DNA from: PALSA-1353 sp050012375
Lineage (GTDB): Bacteria > Planctomycetota > Phycisphaerae > Tepidisphaerales > Tepidisphaeraceae
Length of the DNA: 64,000 nt
Direction of reading: 5' to 3'
Assembly: GCA_050012375.1 (NCBI GenBank)
Contig: JBEKHH010000003.1
Span: 1 to 64,000, forward strand
Position 1 is the first letter of the stretch, and each line of letters opens with the position of its first letter. Made by a program: the position numbers and the translations under genes. This document shows positions 1-7,734 of the stretch, piece after piece. The notes under the pieces were generated by a model that ran no database searches, was not told the DNA's origin, and was given only the letters and a program-made list of their open reading frames with translations.

Positions 1-64
1 GCTGGACTGCTGCCCGTCAATGATCTGACGCCATTCCTCTGGGCCAGGGTGCTGTGGTTTGTTC

Positions 65-340
65 ATGCCGATCCAGCATGCCGACCGCCAGCGAAAGAGA
101 AAAGATGCGGTTTATGGATCGCACACGGAATATCAGCCGGTCAAGGCTTTGCTCCTCAAGATGCGGCAGGATGCGAAACTAACCCAAAGAGACCTGGCCA
201 AACGAGTCCGGCGGCCGCAGCCGTGGGTGCACAAATCGGAAGTGGGAGAGCGGCGGGTGGATATTGCCGAGTTTTTGGCCTGGTGCATTGCCTGCCGCGT
301 CGATCCCATGAAGGCATTTGCCGAATTGCTCGAGCGATGA
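65..340 (+). CDS. XRE-type helix-turn-helix regulator
   Basis: A protein of about 91 residues with a Cro/C1-type helix-turn-helix. The core runs from about residue 29 to 75 and includes KLTQRDLAKRV followed by PQPWVHKSEVGERRVD, the normal arrangement of the DNA-recognition helix and the following helix. The tail VDIAEFLAWCIACRVDP is diagnostic, because degenerate copies of the same tail recur at 15757, 16286 and 19495. A TTG at 59 is an alternative start; the ATG at 65 was chosen although no clear ribosome site is seen. It lies just outside the tRNA fragments and integrase, so it is probably part of the mobile region. The DNA target cannot be told from sequence. Confidence 0.72.
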   Translation: MPIQHADRQRKRKDAVYGSHTEYQPVKALLLKMRQDAKLTQRDLAKRVRRPQPWVHKSEVGERRVDIAEFLAWCIACRVDPMKAFAELLER

Positions 341-412
341 ATTGTTCCCCCGTTTCTTGAGGTTAGTTTGTTTTGTATTTCAGTAGATCAGGGTTCTTTT
401 GCCCAACACAAC

Positions 413-438
413 GCCGCGCCGGAAATTTCCGGCGCGGC
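413..438. terminator. Perfect 26-base palindrome, probable terminator
   Basis: GCCGCGCCGG-AAATTT-CCGGCGCGGC is a perfect inverted repeat about 70 bases after the HTH gene. The stem is GC-rich, but only a short ATTT follows on the plus strand. It would fit a transcription stop for the HTH gene, or a mobile-element end. Confidence 0.45.
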
Positions 439-472
439 ATTTGTCGGTGAAACTCGCCTTCATCCTACACAG

Positions 473-553
473 CGCACCCAGCAGGACTCGAACCCCGATA
501 GATCGGGATGTTCCACCCCGATGGATCGGGATGTTCCACCTGCAACCCCAAGG
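473..553 (-). other. tRNA 3' fragment with an interrupted T arm
   Basis: On the minus strand the sequence reads as the 3' end of a tRNA. It has T-stem GCAGG (543-539), T-loop TTCGAGT (492-486), T-stem CCTGC (485-481) and an acceptor tail TGGGTGCG. The 5' half is absent: no matching acceptor strand or D arm is seen upstream. The T arm is intact only if the 46 bases at 493-538 are removed. The tail closely matches the fragment at 784-825, so both probably derive from integrations into the same tRNA-Arg gene. Confidence 0.6.
493..538 (+). repeat. Two 23-base tandem units inside the tRNA T arm
   Basis: Two direct copies of CCCCGAT(A/G)GATCGGGATGTTCCA differ at one base. Each holds the palindrome CCCGAT-x-GATCGGG. 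They sit exactly between the T-stem and T-loop of the tRNA fragment at 473-553. Confidence 0.8.
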
Positions 554-783
554 GATCACGAAATCACTCTTGGGCCGCCAGGCCAAACCGGCAGGCCCAT
601 CGTACGTTACACATTTTTTCGCGTTCGCCATCAATCCAATCCAAGATTCGACGATAACCAGAGTCATTATAAGCCCTTACCACCTACACGATAAGCTAGC
701 ATGTACTAATATAATCCACAAAAGTGTAAAGTTTTGTAACGTTCTGTAACCCCGCGCACCGGCCGCCTGCATCGAGCCAAGAT

Positions 784-825
784 CGCACCCGGCAGGAATC
801 GAACCTGCAACCCTCGGTTCCGAAG
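784..825 (-). other. tRNA-Arg(UCG) 3' fragment, likely att site
   Basis: The minus strand reads CTTCGGA (an anticodon loop with anticodon TCG), then GCAGG-TTCGATT-CCTGC (a perfect T arm) and the acceptor tail CGGGTGCG. The 5' half of the tRNA is missing. This is the usual crossover segment for tyrosine integrases that target tRNA genes, and an integrase gene begins about 160 bases to the right. It is probably an attachment-site remnant rather than a working tRNA. Confidence 0.65.
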
Positions 826-981
826 GCAGAGAGTCAAGCCTTTTACGTGGTTTGATGAAATTTGACTATGTTTGAAAATCCCGCATTTTCCCGACCATTT
901 CAACCGTATTCCGCTTGACATGATTTGACGGTGTTTGATATACCGCGTTGCGCCGGCGTTGCGCCGGGTCGAAAGGTGGAA

Positions 982-2205
982 ATGGCAATGGCTGCGATTC
1001 TGAGACTCGCAACGGGAGATAAAGCCAAGAAGGCACTACCCCGCAAGCTGAAATTCACCATGGCGACACTGGCGGGCATTAAACCCCCTTCCAATGGCCG
1101 CGTCACCGTGTACGACGCCAAGACGCCGGGCCTGGCTTTCACCGTGACGGACAAAGCGAATCGGGCCTTCTACGTGGTTCGTCGCATTCACGGCCGGCCT
1201 ACGCGGCTACGGCTCGGCGGCGCCGAGATGACCATCGAGCAAGCCAGAACCGCCGCGATGATGATGCAGGGTTCGATAGCTGGCGGCGCTAATCCCGCGG
1301 AAGATCGTCGTCAACATCGCCGGGCCGGTACGCTGGGAGAATTGTGGGAGTCATATCGGGATGAGCACCTGAAGCCGAGATGTTCGCCGCGAACCATCCT
1401 GACCGACGAGAACCGCTTTGACACGTGCTTAGACGAGTGGACGGCGCGGAAGGTGTTGAGTATTACCGAAGGTGACGTTCGCGGCTTGCACGCGAAGCTG
1501 GGCGCGGAGCGGGGTCATGTAACCGGCAACCGTGCGATCCAACTACTTCGGCGAATGTTTAATTGGGCGCGGCTCCCCAACCCCGCCGGCAAGTCGGCTG
1601 TCACGATGTTTCGGGAAACGAGCCGATCCCGATTCGTCCAACCCGATGAACTGCCGAAGTTGTTTAAGGCGCTGAACGATAAGCGGACAAACCCACTGAT
1701 TAGGGATTTCGTTTACCTATGCCTGTGGACCGGGGCGAGGCGATCTGCCGTCGCGTCGATGAGGGATGAGGAAATCAACCTTGCGGCGGCGACATGGACG
1801 ATTCCACCGGCCAAAAGCAAAAACGCCGAGGCGGTGACAATCCCGTTGGCGCCACCGGCATTGGAAATCATCAGGCGGCGCATGGGCGATCCGCCGGGAT
1901 TCATCCTCCCGAGTCATGGCGAATGCGGACATTTGCAAGACCCAAAAAACACATGGAAATCCGTGCTGGAACGGGCCGGGCTGAAAGACATTCACATTCA
2001 TGATTTGCGGAGGACCTTGGGAAGCTGGCAAGCCGGGCTGGGCGCTTCACTCCCGATCATCGGCCGATCCCTGGGACACCGGGATACGGCGGCGACGGCG
2101 ATTTACAGCCGTGTCAACCTTGGTCCCGTCCGGCAATCGGTCAATGCGGCGACGGCGGCGATGCTGGCGACGGCAACGTTGGGTCCGAAGGGAAAACGAA
2201 AATGA
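982..2205 (+). CDS. Tyrosine-type site-specific integrase
   Basis: A 407-residue phage/island integrase that would cut and rejoin DNA at an att site through a catalytic tyrosine. The N-terminal part (VTVYDAKTPGLAFTVTDKANRAFYV then a GGAEMTIEQAR segment) resembles the DUF4102-type arm-binding domain. A core-binding domain follows, then the catalytic domain with Arg in WTGARRSAV, Lys in PPAKSKN, HxxR in HIHDLRRTLG, His in SLGHRD and Tyr in AIYSRV. The ATG at 982 is chosen because AAAGGTGG lies just upstream; the frame stays open from a TTG at 925. The next gene overlaps its stop as ATGA. The nearby tRNA-Arg fragment is its probable target. Confidence 0.92.
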   Translation: MAMAAILRLATGDKAKKALPRKLKFTMATLAGIKPPSNGRVTVYDAKTPGLAFTVTDKANRAFYVVRRIHGRPTRLRLGGAEMTIEQARTAAMMMQGSIAGGANPAEDRRQHRRAGTLGELWESYRDEHLKPRCSPRTILTDENRFDTCLDEWTARKVLSITEGDVRGLHAKLGAERGHVTGNRAIQLLRRMFNWARLPNPAGKSAVTMFRETSRSRFVQPDELPKLFKALNDKRTNPLIRDFVYLCLWTGARRSAVASMRDEEINLAAATWTIPPAKSKNAEAVTIPLAPPALEIIRRRMGDPPGFILPSHGECGHLQDPKNTWKSVLERAGLKDIHIHDLRRTLGSWQAGLGASLPIIGRSLGHRDTAATAIYSRVNLGPVRQSVNAATAAMLATATLGPKGKRK

Positions 2206-2993
2206 GCATGCCGGCGGCTACTGAAACACGAATTTGGAGGGAGAATACCTTCGGTCGTCCGCTTGGTCTGGTAGGCTCGATGGTGGAGCCGAATATCATG
2301 GACAAGAATTACCTGGCCCTTTTTGCCGACCTCCAACGAAACTTTGACGCCCGGCGCATCGAATTCCTGCAGGATCGTGAAATCCAAGAGGTGCTTAGGA
2401 AGCAGATACGAGTCAGCATCGATCTGGGTAATACGCCGAGTGAGTCCAGTGAAGAACCACCCTGGCAGAGGGAAGAAGAGGAATGGGCTAGACCAACGGC
2501 GATTGCCGCTGGTCGCCTCACCGCTCGCGCCGTCCAGAACGGAGCGCTGCGAGAACCCGAGATTTTGATCGTCGAAGAAAAGAATCTCCCGCTTGATCTG
2601 GCCGACGATAGCGCTCTGTCATTCTGGATCCGGACGATCGTTCCCGCAATGGAACAACTCGATTCGTCAGGCTTCCCATACCGCCCTGCGAGTCCCGGTG
2701 ATCTCTTGCTGAGTAGTGCGGCAGCTTGTTCGGTGCTTTCAAAATTAGCGGCAGCTCACCCGTCTTTATCTGATGCGGAAAAACAGCGCCGCCTTAAGGA
2801 AATCAGTCAGAACGAACATCCAACAACGTGGGCGGCAGCTAAATATGTTGTGGAACATCCCGGCGCAAAAGGTTTCACTATAGATGACGCGACCGGTAAC
2901 GCACGTGGCCATTTCCGCAACCACATCTTCCCGATCCTGAAAACCTACGGCTTCACTGGATCCAAAAAGACCGGCTACAACCCGCCGAAATAG
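2202..2993 (+). CDS. Unknown protein coupled to the integrase
   Basis: A 263-residue soluble protein that I do not recognise. Its ATG overlaps the integrase stop by four bases, so it is probably translated with it. The middle is acidic (PPWQREEEEWARP). The C-terminal third (HPTTWAAAKYVVEHPGA, then RGHFRNHIFPILKTYGF) looks like a compact helical domain that may be a winged-helix or DNA-binding fold, but this is only an impression. No membrane segment or signal peptide is visible. Its position suggests a role in the biology of the integrated element. Confidence 0.6.
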   Translation: MSMPAATETRIWRENTFGRPLGLVGSMVEPNIMDKNYLALFADLQRNFDARRIEFLQDREIQEVLRKQIRVSIDLGNTPSESSEEPPWQREEEEWARPTAIAAGRLTARAVQNGALREPEILIVEEKNLPLDLADDSALSFWIRTIVPAMEQLDSSGFPYRPASPGDLLLSSAAACSVLSKLAAAHPSLSDAEKQRRLKEISQNEHPTTWAAAKYVVEHPGAKGFTIDDATGNARGHFRNHIFPILKTYGFTGSKKTGYNPPK

Positions 2994-3059
2994 CCCGCGT
3001 TGCAAAGTCGTTGCATTCGCACTGCATATCGTGACCTGTCGGCGGCATACAGTGCCGAC

Positions 3060-3284
3060 ATGCAAAACAGTAACGCAACCAGATTGTTATCTCGTGCCGA
3101 GGCCGCGGAGCGGCTTGGCGTGTCAAAGGCCGCGCTCGAGGCCTGGGCGCATCGTGGCAAGCCAGAGTTGCCATACATTAAATGCGGTGGCGCTGTGCGC
3201 TACAAAGAAAGTGACATCGAGAATTTCCTGGCAACGAGGACCGCGACCAGCGCGGCAGAGCATTCGGCGCGAGCAAAGGATTAA
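3060..3284 (+). CDS. Excisionase/AlpA-like MerR-fold DNA-binding protein
   Basis: A 74-residue protein with a single helix-turn-helix of the excisionase (HTH_17) type. Residues 8-58 carry LLSRAEAAERLGVSKAALEAWAHRG, a wing with IKCGGAVRYKESDIENFL, and a basic tail. Such proteins bend DNA at att sites to favour excision, or activate integrase transcription. Placement next to an integrase supports this role. The ATG at 3060 fits the domain start; the frame is open 60 bases further upstream. Confidence 0.75.
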   Translation: MQNSNATRLLSRAEAAERLGVSKAALEAWAHRGKPELPYIKCGGAVRYKESDIENFLATRTATSAAEHSARAKD

Positions 3285-3694
3285 GGGCAAAAACCGCGCG
3301 CACCCAGCATCGCGGGAAATCAGGCGCGGCGGTTATTCGGTCAACAAGTTACGAAAACGTGAGTTGGAAAAAGAATCGACGGCTGCGTAATCACCGCAGC
3401 CGCCGCAATCGAAAGAAGGATACGGCACTACGTGTCCTCCGCCGGAGAATGACGCGCTGTTTCAGGATTGCGTCTTGGACAATGGTGGCGCATATCCTTT
3501 GAGTGGCACTGGGATTCGAAATTACTTTTAACCGCAATGCACCCGAATTCAAAGCGGGCTCCGAAAGCTGTCGGGGCGAATCCGGGAGATTCAGAGTCGC
3601 GAGGCAAAATGGTAATTGTTTAGCGTCGTCCGTTCTGTGCGGTTGAACGGAGGCGTCGGGGATAGGTCGGTGCTTTGCATCGGCCCGGTCATTT
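3285..3694. other. Gene-free spacer with one hairpin
   Basis: No convincing gene is seen. The only structure is a seven-pair hairpin, GGCTGCG-TAATCAC-CGCAGCC at 3381-3401, without a T-run. It could be a weak terminator for the excisionase-like gene. Confidence 0.4.
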
Positions 3695-4219
3695 TTATCC
3701 GCTCCCGGCCAACAGCAAGGGACGCTGCTCCGGTAGCGAACGCAACACCTGGCCCACGAACTCCACCGCGTCCTGGCCCTGCCGGGCCGCCGTGAACAGC
3801 GCGGTCATCAGGATCGATTGCGCCACCGCTCCGGCTTGGGTCCGATTCCCGCCCCAGACTTTGCGGTTCACCACCGTCGGGCGGATCGCCTGCTCGGCAC
3901 GATGGTTCGTCGCGTCGATCCCCGGGTGCCGCAGGAACGTGAACAACTGGCTCGCATGCCGCAGCAGATGCCGGCAAAACCGCTCGTTGGCCGCGTGGGT
4001 CTTCACCGGCGTCACCAGTTGGATCACTCGTGTTTCGAGTTCGTCAGCCTTGGCCGCGGCCGCCTGGGCCGTGATCTGTTTGGCATCCCGAAGGTCGCGC
4101 ACCTCCAGCGACTCCTGCAAGATCGCCTTGACCTTCCGTGGAAAGATCACCGCCCCACGCGTGGCATGTTCCAGCAGTTCACGGCAGCGACGCAGCAGAT
4201 GGCTCAGGCACGTCTGATG
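3695..4219 (-). mobile_element. IS66-family remnant (C-terminal transposase part)
   Basis: The part of the chimeric frame at 3695-4579 that matches IS66 transposases. The left border is near 4219, where the resident sequence ends at MSCRQLASAI. The right end lies somewhere beyond 3695. I could not identify the terminal inverted repeat, and the 5' part of the element is missing. Confidence 0.7.
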
Positions 4220-4579
4220 GATCGCACTTGCCAGTTGCCTGCAGCTCATCTTCTCCTCGATCGTTTGGCGCAGAAACTTCCATCGCCGGCTTGATGGCAA
4301 CCGCATCAGTCGAACGACGTGCTGAACCCCCGGCGCAAAATCGCTCTTCTCGATTTGCCTGCAAAGCTCATTTAACTCATGTCTTGAATACTCTTGGGCG
4401 AAAAGGCGGGATTTCTCCAAATGATCCAACGAAATCCCCAAACTTGCAGCAAGCGACTTTCCTTTCCCGCCGGAAAAGTGATCCGGAAAGTCTCGTAGGG
4501 TCCGGCGCCCGATTTCATAGAACGCCCGGATTTCCGCGATCGCCTGCTTCACCGTCTTACGATGCCGTCGAGCAGCCAT
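3695..4579 (-). pseudogene. Chimera: resident planctomycete domain fused to IS66 transposase tail
   Basis: A 294-residue open frame with two unrelated halves. Residues 1-120 (MAARRHRKTVKQAIAEIRAF ... HLEKSRLFAQEYSRHEL ... MSCRQLASAI) resemble a small planctomycete protein of unknown function. From residue about 121 the sequence is the C-terminal half of an IS66-family DDE transposase: QTCLSHLLRRCRELL, FPRKVKAILQ, then NHRAEQAIRPTVVNRKVWGG and GAVAQSILMTALFTAARQG. The IS66 zinc-finger and first catalytic region are absent, so it cannot transpose itself. The ATG at 4579 has a good GGGAAGGG site. The fusion is in frame, so a chimeric protein could be made. Confidence 0.75.
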
Positions 4580-4841
4580 TGCCCTTCCCTTCACCCGTTT
4601 GATCAAATCGGCCGCGCAAAAGCCTACTAAAATGGCTCCTGGAAGTCGCCGTCGGCATTCAAAGCCAACAGGGGCCTCCAATTTCCGCACCAGACAAATC
4701 CAGACGCACGATCGGCGTGGTTCATACTTCCCACGATCGCTGCGGCGCCCAACCTCTCCTGTTGCTTCCTGTGACGGCCGCGATGGCCTTGGCGCGGGTT
4801 CCTCAATGGTTGCCAACCAATCAATAATTGCGGCTATGTCT

Positions 4842-4855
4842 AAATAACGTTATTT
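4842..4855. promoter_or_regulatory. Perfect palindrome AAATAACGTTATTT, candidate operator
   Basis: A 14-base perfect palindrome in a short AT-rich island, followed directly by TATATTATAC, which can serve as a -10 box. It lies about 65 bases before the likely start of the gene at 4919. It is a candidate promoter/operator for the three-gene cassette. Confidence 0.45.
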
Positions 4856-4918
4856 ATATTATACGCATTTGGCGCATTGGTACTTCAGCCAGTACAATCT
4901 ATGAAGAGAGGAACCCGC

Positions 4919-5926
4919 GTGACACGGATGTCAGCCACGCCCACCGCGGATATTCGCAGCTATTCACCCTTCCGAACCCCGGACTGGCGATGGCAAGCGG
5001 CATTGGATCACGTTCATCGACAGACCCGGCCCCGCAAATGGGAAGACCCGGGCATCGTTCAAGTGCGCCGGTTTCTTCTTGCCTTTAACCGTGCCGGCAG
5101 TGAAGCCAAGCGAAACCGTGTCGAGCGGACCTGGCCGGATCTATACGGGGCTCATGCCATTTTCACCGGTGATCAGATTCGCCGAGATGAGCTGGAGGCT
5201 CGGTTGCTTTGTGAGTCGGTCGAGGTGGCCGCCGAAAAGATGAATATTCCCGTCGGCGTTGTAACCGCCTATGCCGAGACCTTTTTCGATGTGCTCCATT
5301 GCCGCCAGGCCCTGGACTGGTTGCTGGAGCATGCCATCCGCGCCCATAGTTTTGCCAAGCCGCCCAAGGAAAACGAGTGCTGGCGTTATATGGCGCTGGC
5401 GGGCGGATCCGTAATCCTGGAGCTCCTGATTGCCGACCACCTGGGCCTGCCCCAGCCCCAATACCCTGACCGCCACGAGTTAGCAGAGAGAGCAAGGTTC
5501 CGCGTTCGCGATTATGCGTCGCTGGTCCAGACCGGGCAGCCGGCCGATCCTGAAATCGTCAAGGAATACTGCCGTCGCTGCCTGGACGATGCCCGGCGAC
5601 GGGGTAAGAGGCTCGATCCCCGGATCGCCCTCAACCTGAAGATTCTCCGTTTGGCGGCCAAGTTGCCACGTTGCCCCGAGTTGGAGCGGGTGCTGCCAAA
5701 GGTTAGGCAACAGCCGGCCGGCCAGGACCCAGGAGACGGGTGCAACGAAGTTGATGGTGATGGTGCCATCGCTCAACCAGCGGATCAGCCGGCGCCGCCG
5801 ATTGGCACGTCTCAAAGCTCAAATCCAACTAAACCCAAAGGAGTCAGGTCATGGACGACAGAACAATGCCCGAGCAGCCCATCAATCAACCTACAGGTGC
5901 CAAACCAGGTGGTGGTAAGCGCGTGA
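4919..5926 (+). CDS. Cassette protein 1, unknown function
   Basis: A protein of about 335 residues that I cannot assign. It is rich in charged residues (FRTPDWRWQAALDHV, then VRRFLLAFNRAGSEAKRNRV). Its layout suggests a helical protein with a short hydrophobic stretch, MALAGGSVILELLIADHLGL, in the middle and a Pro/Gln-rich tail. The GTG at 4919 is preferred because AGAGAGG lies seven bases upstream; an ATG at 4901 is also possible. It overlaps the next gene by 76 bases. The similar style of the three overlapping genes suggests they move together as one cassette. Confidence 0.6.
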   Translation: MTRMSATPTADIRSYSPFRTPDWRWQAALDHVHRQTRPRKWEDPGIVQVRRFLLAFNRAGSEAKRNRVERTWPDLYGAHAIFTGDQIRRDELEARLLCESVEVAAEKMNIPVGVVTAYAETFFDVLHCRQALDWLLEHAIRAHSFAKPPKENECWRYMALAGGSVILELLIADHLGLPQPQYPDRHELAERARFRVRDYASLVQTGQPADPEIVKEYCRRCLDDARRRGKRLDPRIALNLKILRLAAKLPRCPELERVLPKVRQQPAGQDPGDGCNEVDGDGAIAQPADQPAPPIGTSQSSNPTKPKGVRSWTTEQCPSSPSINLQVPNQVVVSA

Positions 5927-6651
5927 GATCCCCTATTGGCGGCATTCGGCCCGATCCTGGCCCGGTGCCACTCCCTACGCCGGCGGCGGAATCCGCGCCG
6001 AATCACGGGCCAGACACACCCGCCAAGAAGAAGCAGGGCCCACCCCGCCTGACTTATGCATTTCCCGACGATTGGCCTCAGGTGACACGCGAGGGCATAA
6101 CTGCCCGTGACCTCATGGTGCCCCTCTGCATCAGTGAAATTATCGGCTCGGATGCGGTCAGCATCGTGGGCGCTAGAACGTACCTGGGCAACCTTTATCC
6201 AAACGCCCAGAGACCAACGGACGCTTTGGAGCAAATCATGTTTGACCAGATCGTCGTCGCCCACCAGCGATTGCTCCAGTTGCAACTGCGCGCTCACGAG
6301 GCTCAAAACGTGGAAGTAGTAAAAGTTCTTAACCATGCCGCCACCCGGCTCTTGGGCGAGATCCGGCGGTTTGCCCTGTCAATTAAACAGTACCGACAGC
6401 CGGCATCGGCCAAGTCTTTTGCCGTCATTCACCAGCAGAACGTTGCGACGGGTACGGCTGGCCAGCAGGTCTCTTACGTCGATCAGTCGTCGGCGGAGAA
6501 GACTGAAGCTTCTTTTTCATGTCGTCAAAGCGAACTAGAAGGTAACGCCCATGATGAACCCTTTGGAGGCCGGTTTGCCGGCCAAACAGAAGAACCCGCG
6601 GCGGGTGTTGGCCGGGAAGATCAACGGGTCGAAGCGCCGGCCATGGGATGA
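5851..6651 (+). CDS. Cassette protein 2, unknown function
   Basis: A 266-residue protein without a recognised domain. A Pro-rich, low-complexity N-terminus (residues 1-65) precedes a helical core with EIIGSDAVSIVGARTYLGNLY and VAHQRLLQLQLRAHEAQNVE, probably a coiled or bundled region, and a basic segment LLGEIRRFALSIKQYR. The start has a clear AAAGGAG site. It overlaps the upstream gene by 76 bases and the downstream gene by about 100, which points to coupled translation. No signal peptide or membrane segment is visible. Confidence 0.6.
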   Translation: MDDRTMPEQPINQPTGAKPGGGKRVRSPIGGIRPDPGPVPLPTPAAESAPNHGPDTPAKKKQGPPRLTYAFPDDWPQVTREGITARDLMVPLCISEIIGSDAVSIVGARTYLGNLYPNAQRPTDALEQIMFDQIVVAHQRLLQLQLRAHEAQNVEVVKVLNHAATRLLGEIRRFALSIKQYRQPASAKSFAVIHQQNVATGTAGQQVSYVDQSSAEKTEASFSCRQSELEGNAHDEPFGGRFAGQTEEPAAGVGREDQRVEAPAMG

Positions 6652-6871
6652 ACAGGACCGCCAGCGACTGCGGCAGCAATGCCTGGATCGGAAACCGTGG
6701 TTGCAAAGCACCGGGCCGCAGTCGGATGAGGGTAAATACCGGTCCCGGGCCAATGGATACTGCCGCCGACCCAACCCTGGTTCGCTGCGGCAAGTAAGGG
6801 CCGGCCTGTTTGACGTGCACGACATGATGTCGCAGATGGCGGAGCTGCGGCGATCGATCCTCGGGCAATAG
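6551..6871 (+). CDS. Cassette protein 3, small STGP-x-GK motif protein
   Basis: A 106-residue basic protein. The core motif RLRQQCLDRKPWLQSTGP followed by EGKYRSRANGY matches a small-protein pattern (R-x2-C-x3-RPW-x-STGP-x4-GK-x-RS-x-NA) that I recall from planctomycetes and cyanobacteria near mobile genes; its function is not known to me. AGAAGG lies upstream of the ATG at 6551. It starts inside the previous gene, so the three genes very likely form one transcript. The 240 bases after it carry nothing I recognise. Confidence 0.6.
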   Translation: MMNPLEAGLPAKQKNPRRVLAGKINGSKRRPWDEQDRQRLRQQCLDRKPWLQSTGPQSDEGKYRSRANGYCRRPNPGSLRQVRAGLFDVHDMMSQMAELRRSILGQ

Positions 6872-7112
6872 TTCGAATCCTGACGGCACCAGCCACACGT
6901 CTAGCCATTTAAACCTCGCTAACAAGTTGAACTGTTTTGTCCGTCAGGCAGTGATCGCCACAATCGGCACGGACGAGTATCATCCCACCCATCGCATCAG
7001 CACAGTCGTACGGCGGCAGTCCAATGGGAAATCCTGGCTCAGATATTTCACGTTGAGCCTGTTCTGGCGCTGCGTGGTTTGCTGAACCACTGACACCTAA
7101 GGACGACTCACA

Positions 7113-7724
7113 TCACATGAAGAGTCGAAACGGGTAGGGGCGGGGACTCAATGAGCCGATCCTCTTCAACGTTTGAGCCAATACCGTTGCGTACGAGAGC
7201 GTCACAGGAAGCCGGTCGTATAATGCGTCATTATTCCAGTCCATCTTGCTCAGGCCGAGGATGTGATTACATGGCTCTGACAAGGGTCCGTGTCCAGCGA
7301 ACCGTCTGATTAGCAGCGGGTGCGGCGTGCCCTTCATCTCCTTGAAGAAGTCCTTGCCGTTCTCCTGAGGAACGTTCCCTTGGGTCCAGAGCAATGCCTC
7401 GGTCCCACCGACAATAAGATAGCTGCCTCGCCGACACGCGTATCCAGCACGGCTCCTTTCCCGTTGCGGTGGCCGCGGAGGATCGAGATGGACTCCGCGC
7501 CACAGTGAATCCTGCTGGATTTGGATCAAGTCCACGGTTTCAATTGCCTTGAACGCATCAAAAAAGCCATCGATTTCACCCTCTTTGTATGCGTTCAGTT
7601 TGTGGACGACTATGTGCTTGGGTGAACGACCGCCGTGCCGGTCTTGGTACAGCGCGAGACTGCGAGCCATCACCCGGTGCATTTCTTTCCGATCAAGGAA
7701 GGGGTTTCCGTTTTCGACTTTCAT
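7113..7724 (-). pseudogene. Short prokaryotic Argonaute, PIWI C-terminal part only
   Basis: A 203-residue frame that matches the second half of the PIWI domain of short prokaryotic Argonautes. It contains KHIVVHKLNAYKEGEIDGFF, RRGSYLIVGGTEALLWTQGN, the family landmark ILGLSKMDWNND with LPVTLSYATVLAQTLKRIG, and the C-terminal end YPFRLFM. Short pAgos normally hold a complete MID plus PIWI (about 450-500 residues), so the MID domain and first PIWI half are missing. The frame is open only to about 7765 before a TGA. Gene order (SIR2-APAZ first, pAgo second, 10 bases apart) is that of SPARSA systems. Without MID it should not bind a guide, so I treat it as a remnant. Confidence 0.78.
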
Positions 7725-7734
7725 GTCCGGGGTT

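Noticed and set aside
784..850. Complete tRNA-Arg gene
   Set aside because: The T arm and anticodon loop can be read, but the anticodon stem does not pair and the D arm and 5' acceptor strand are absent.
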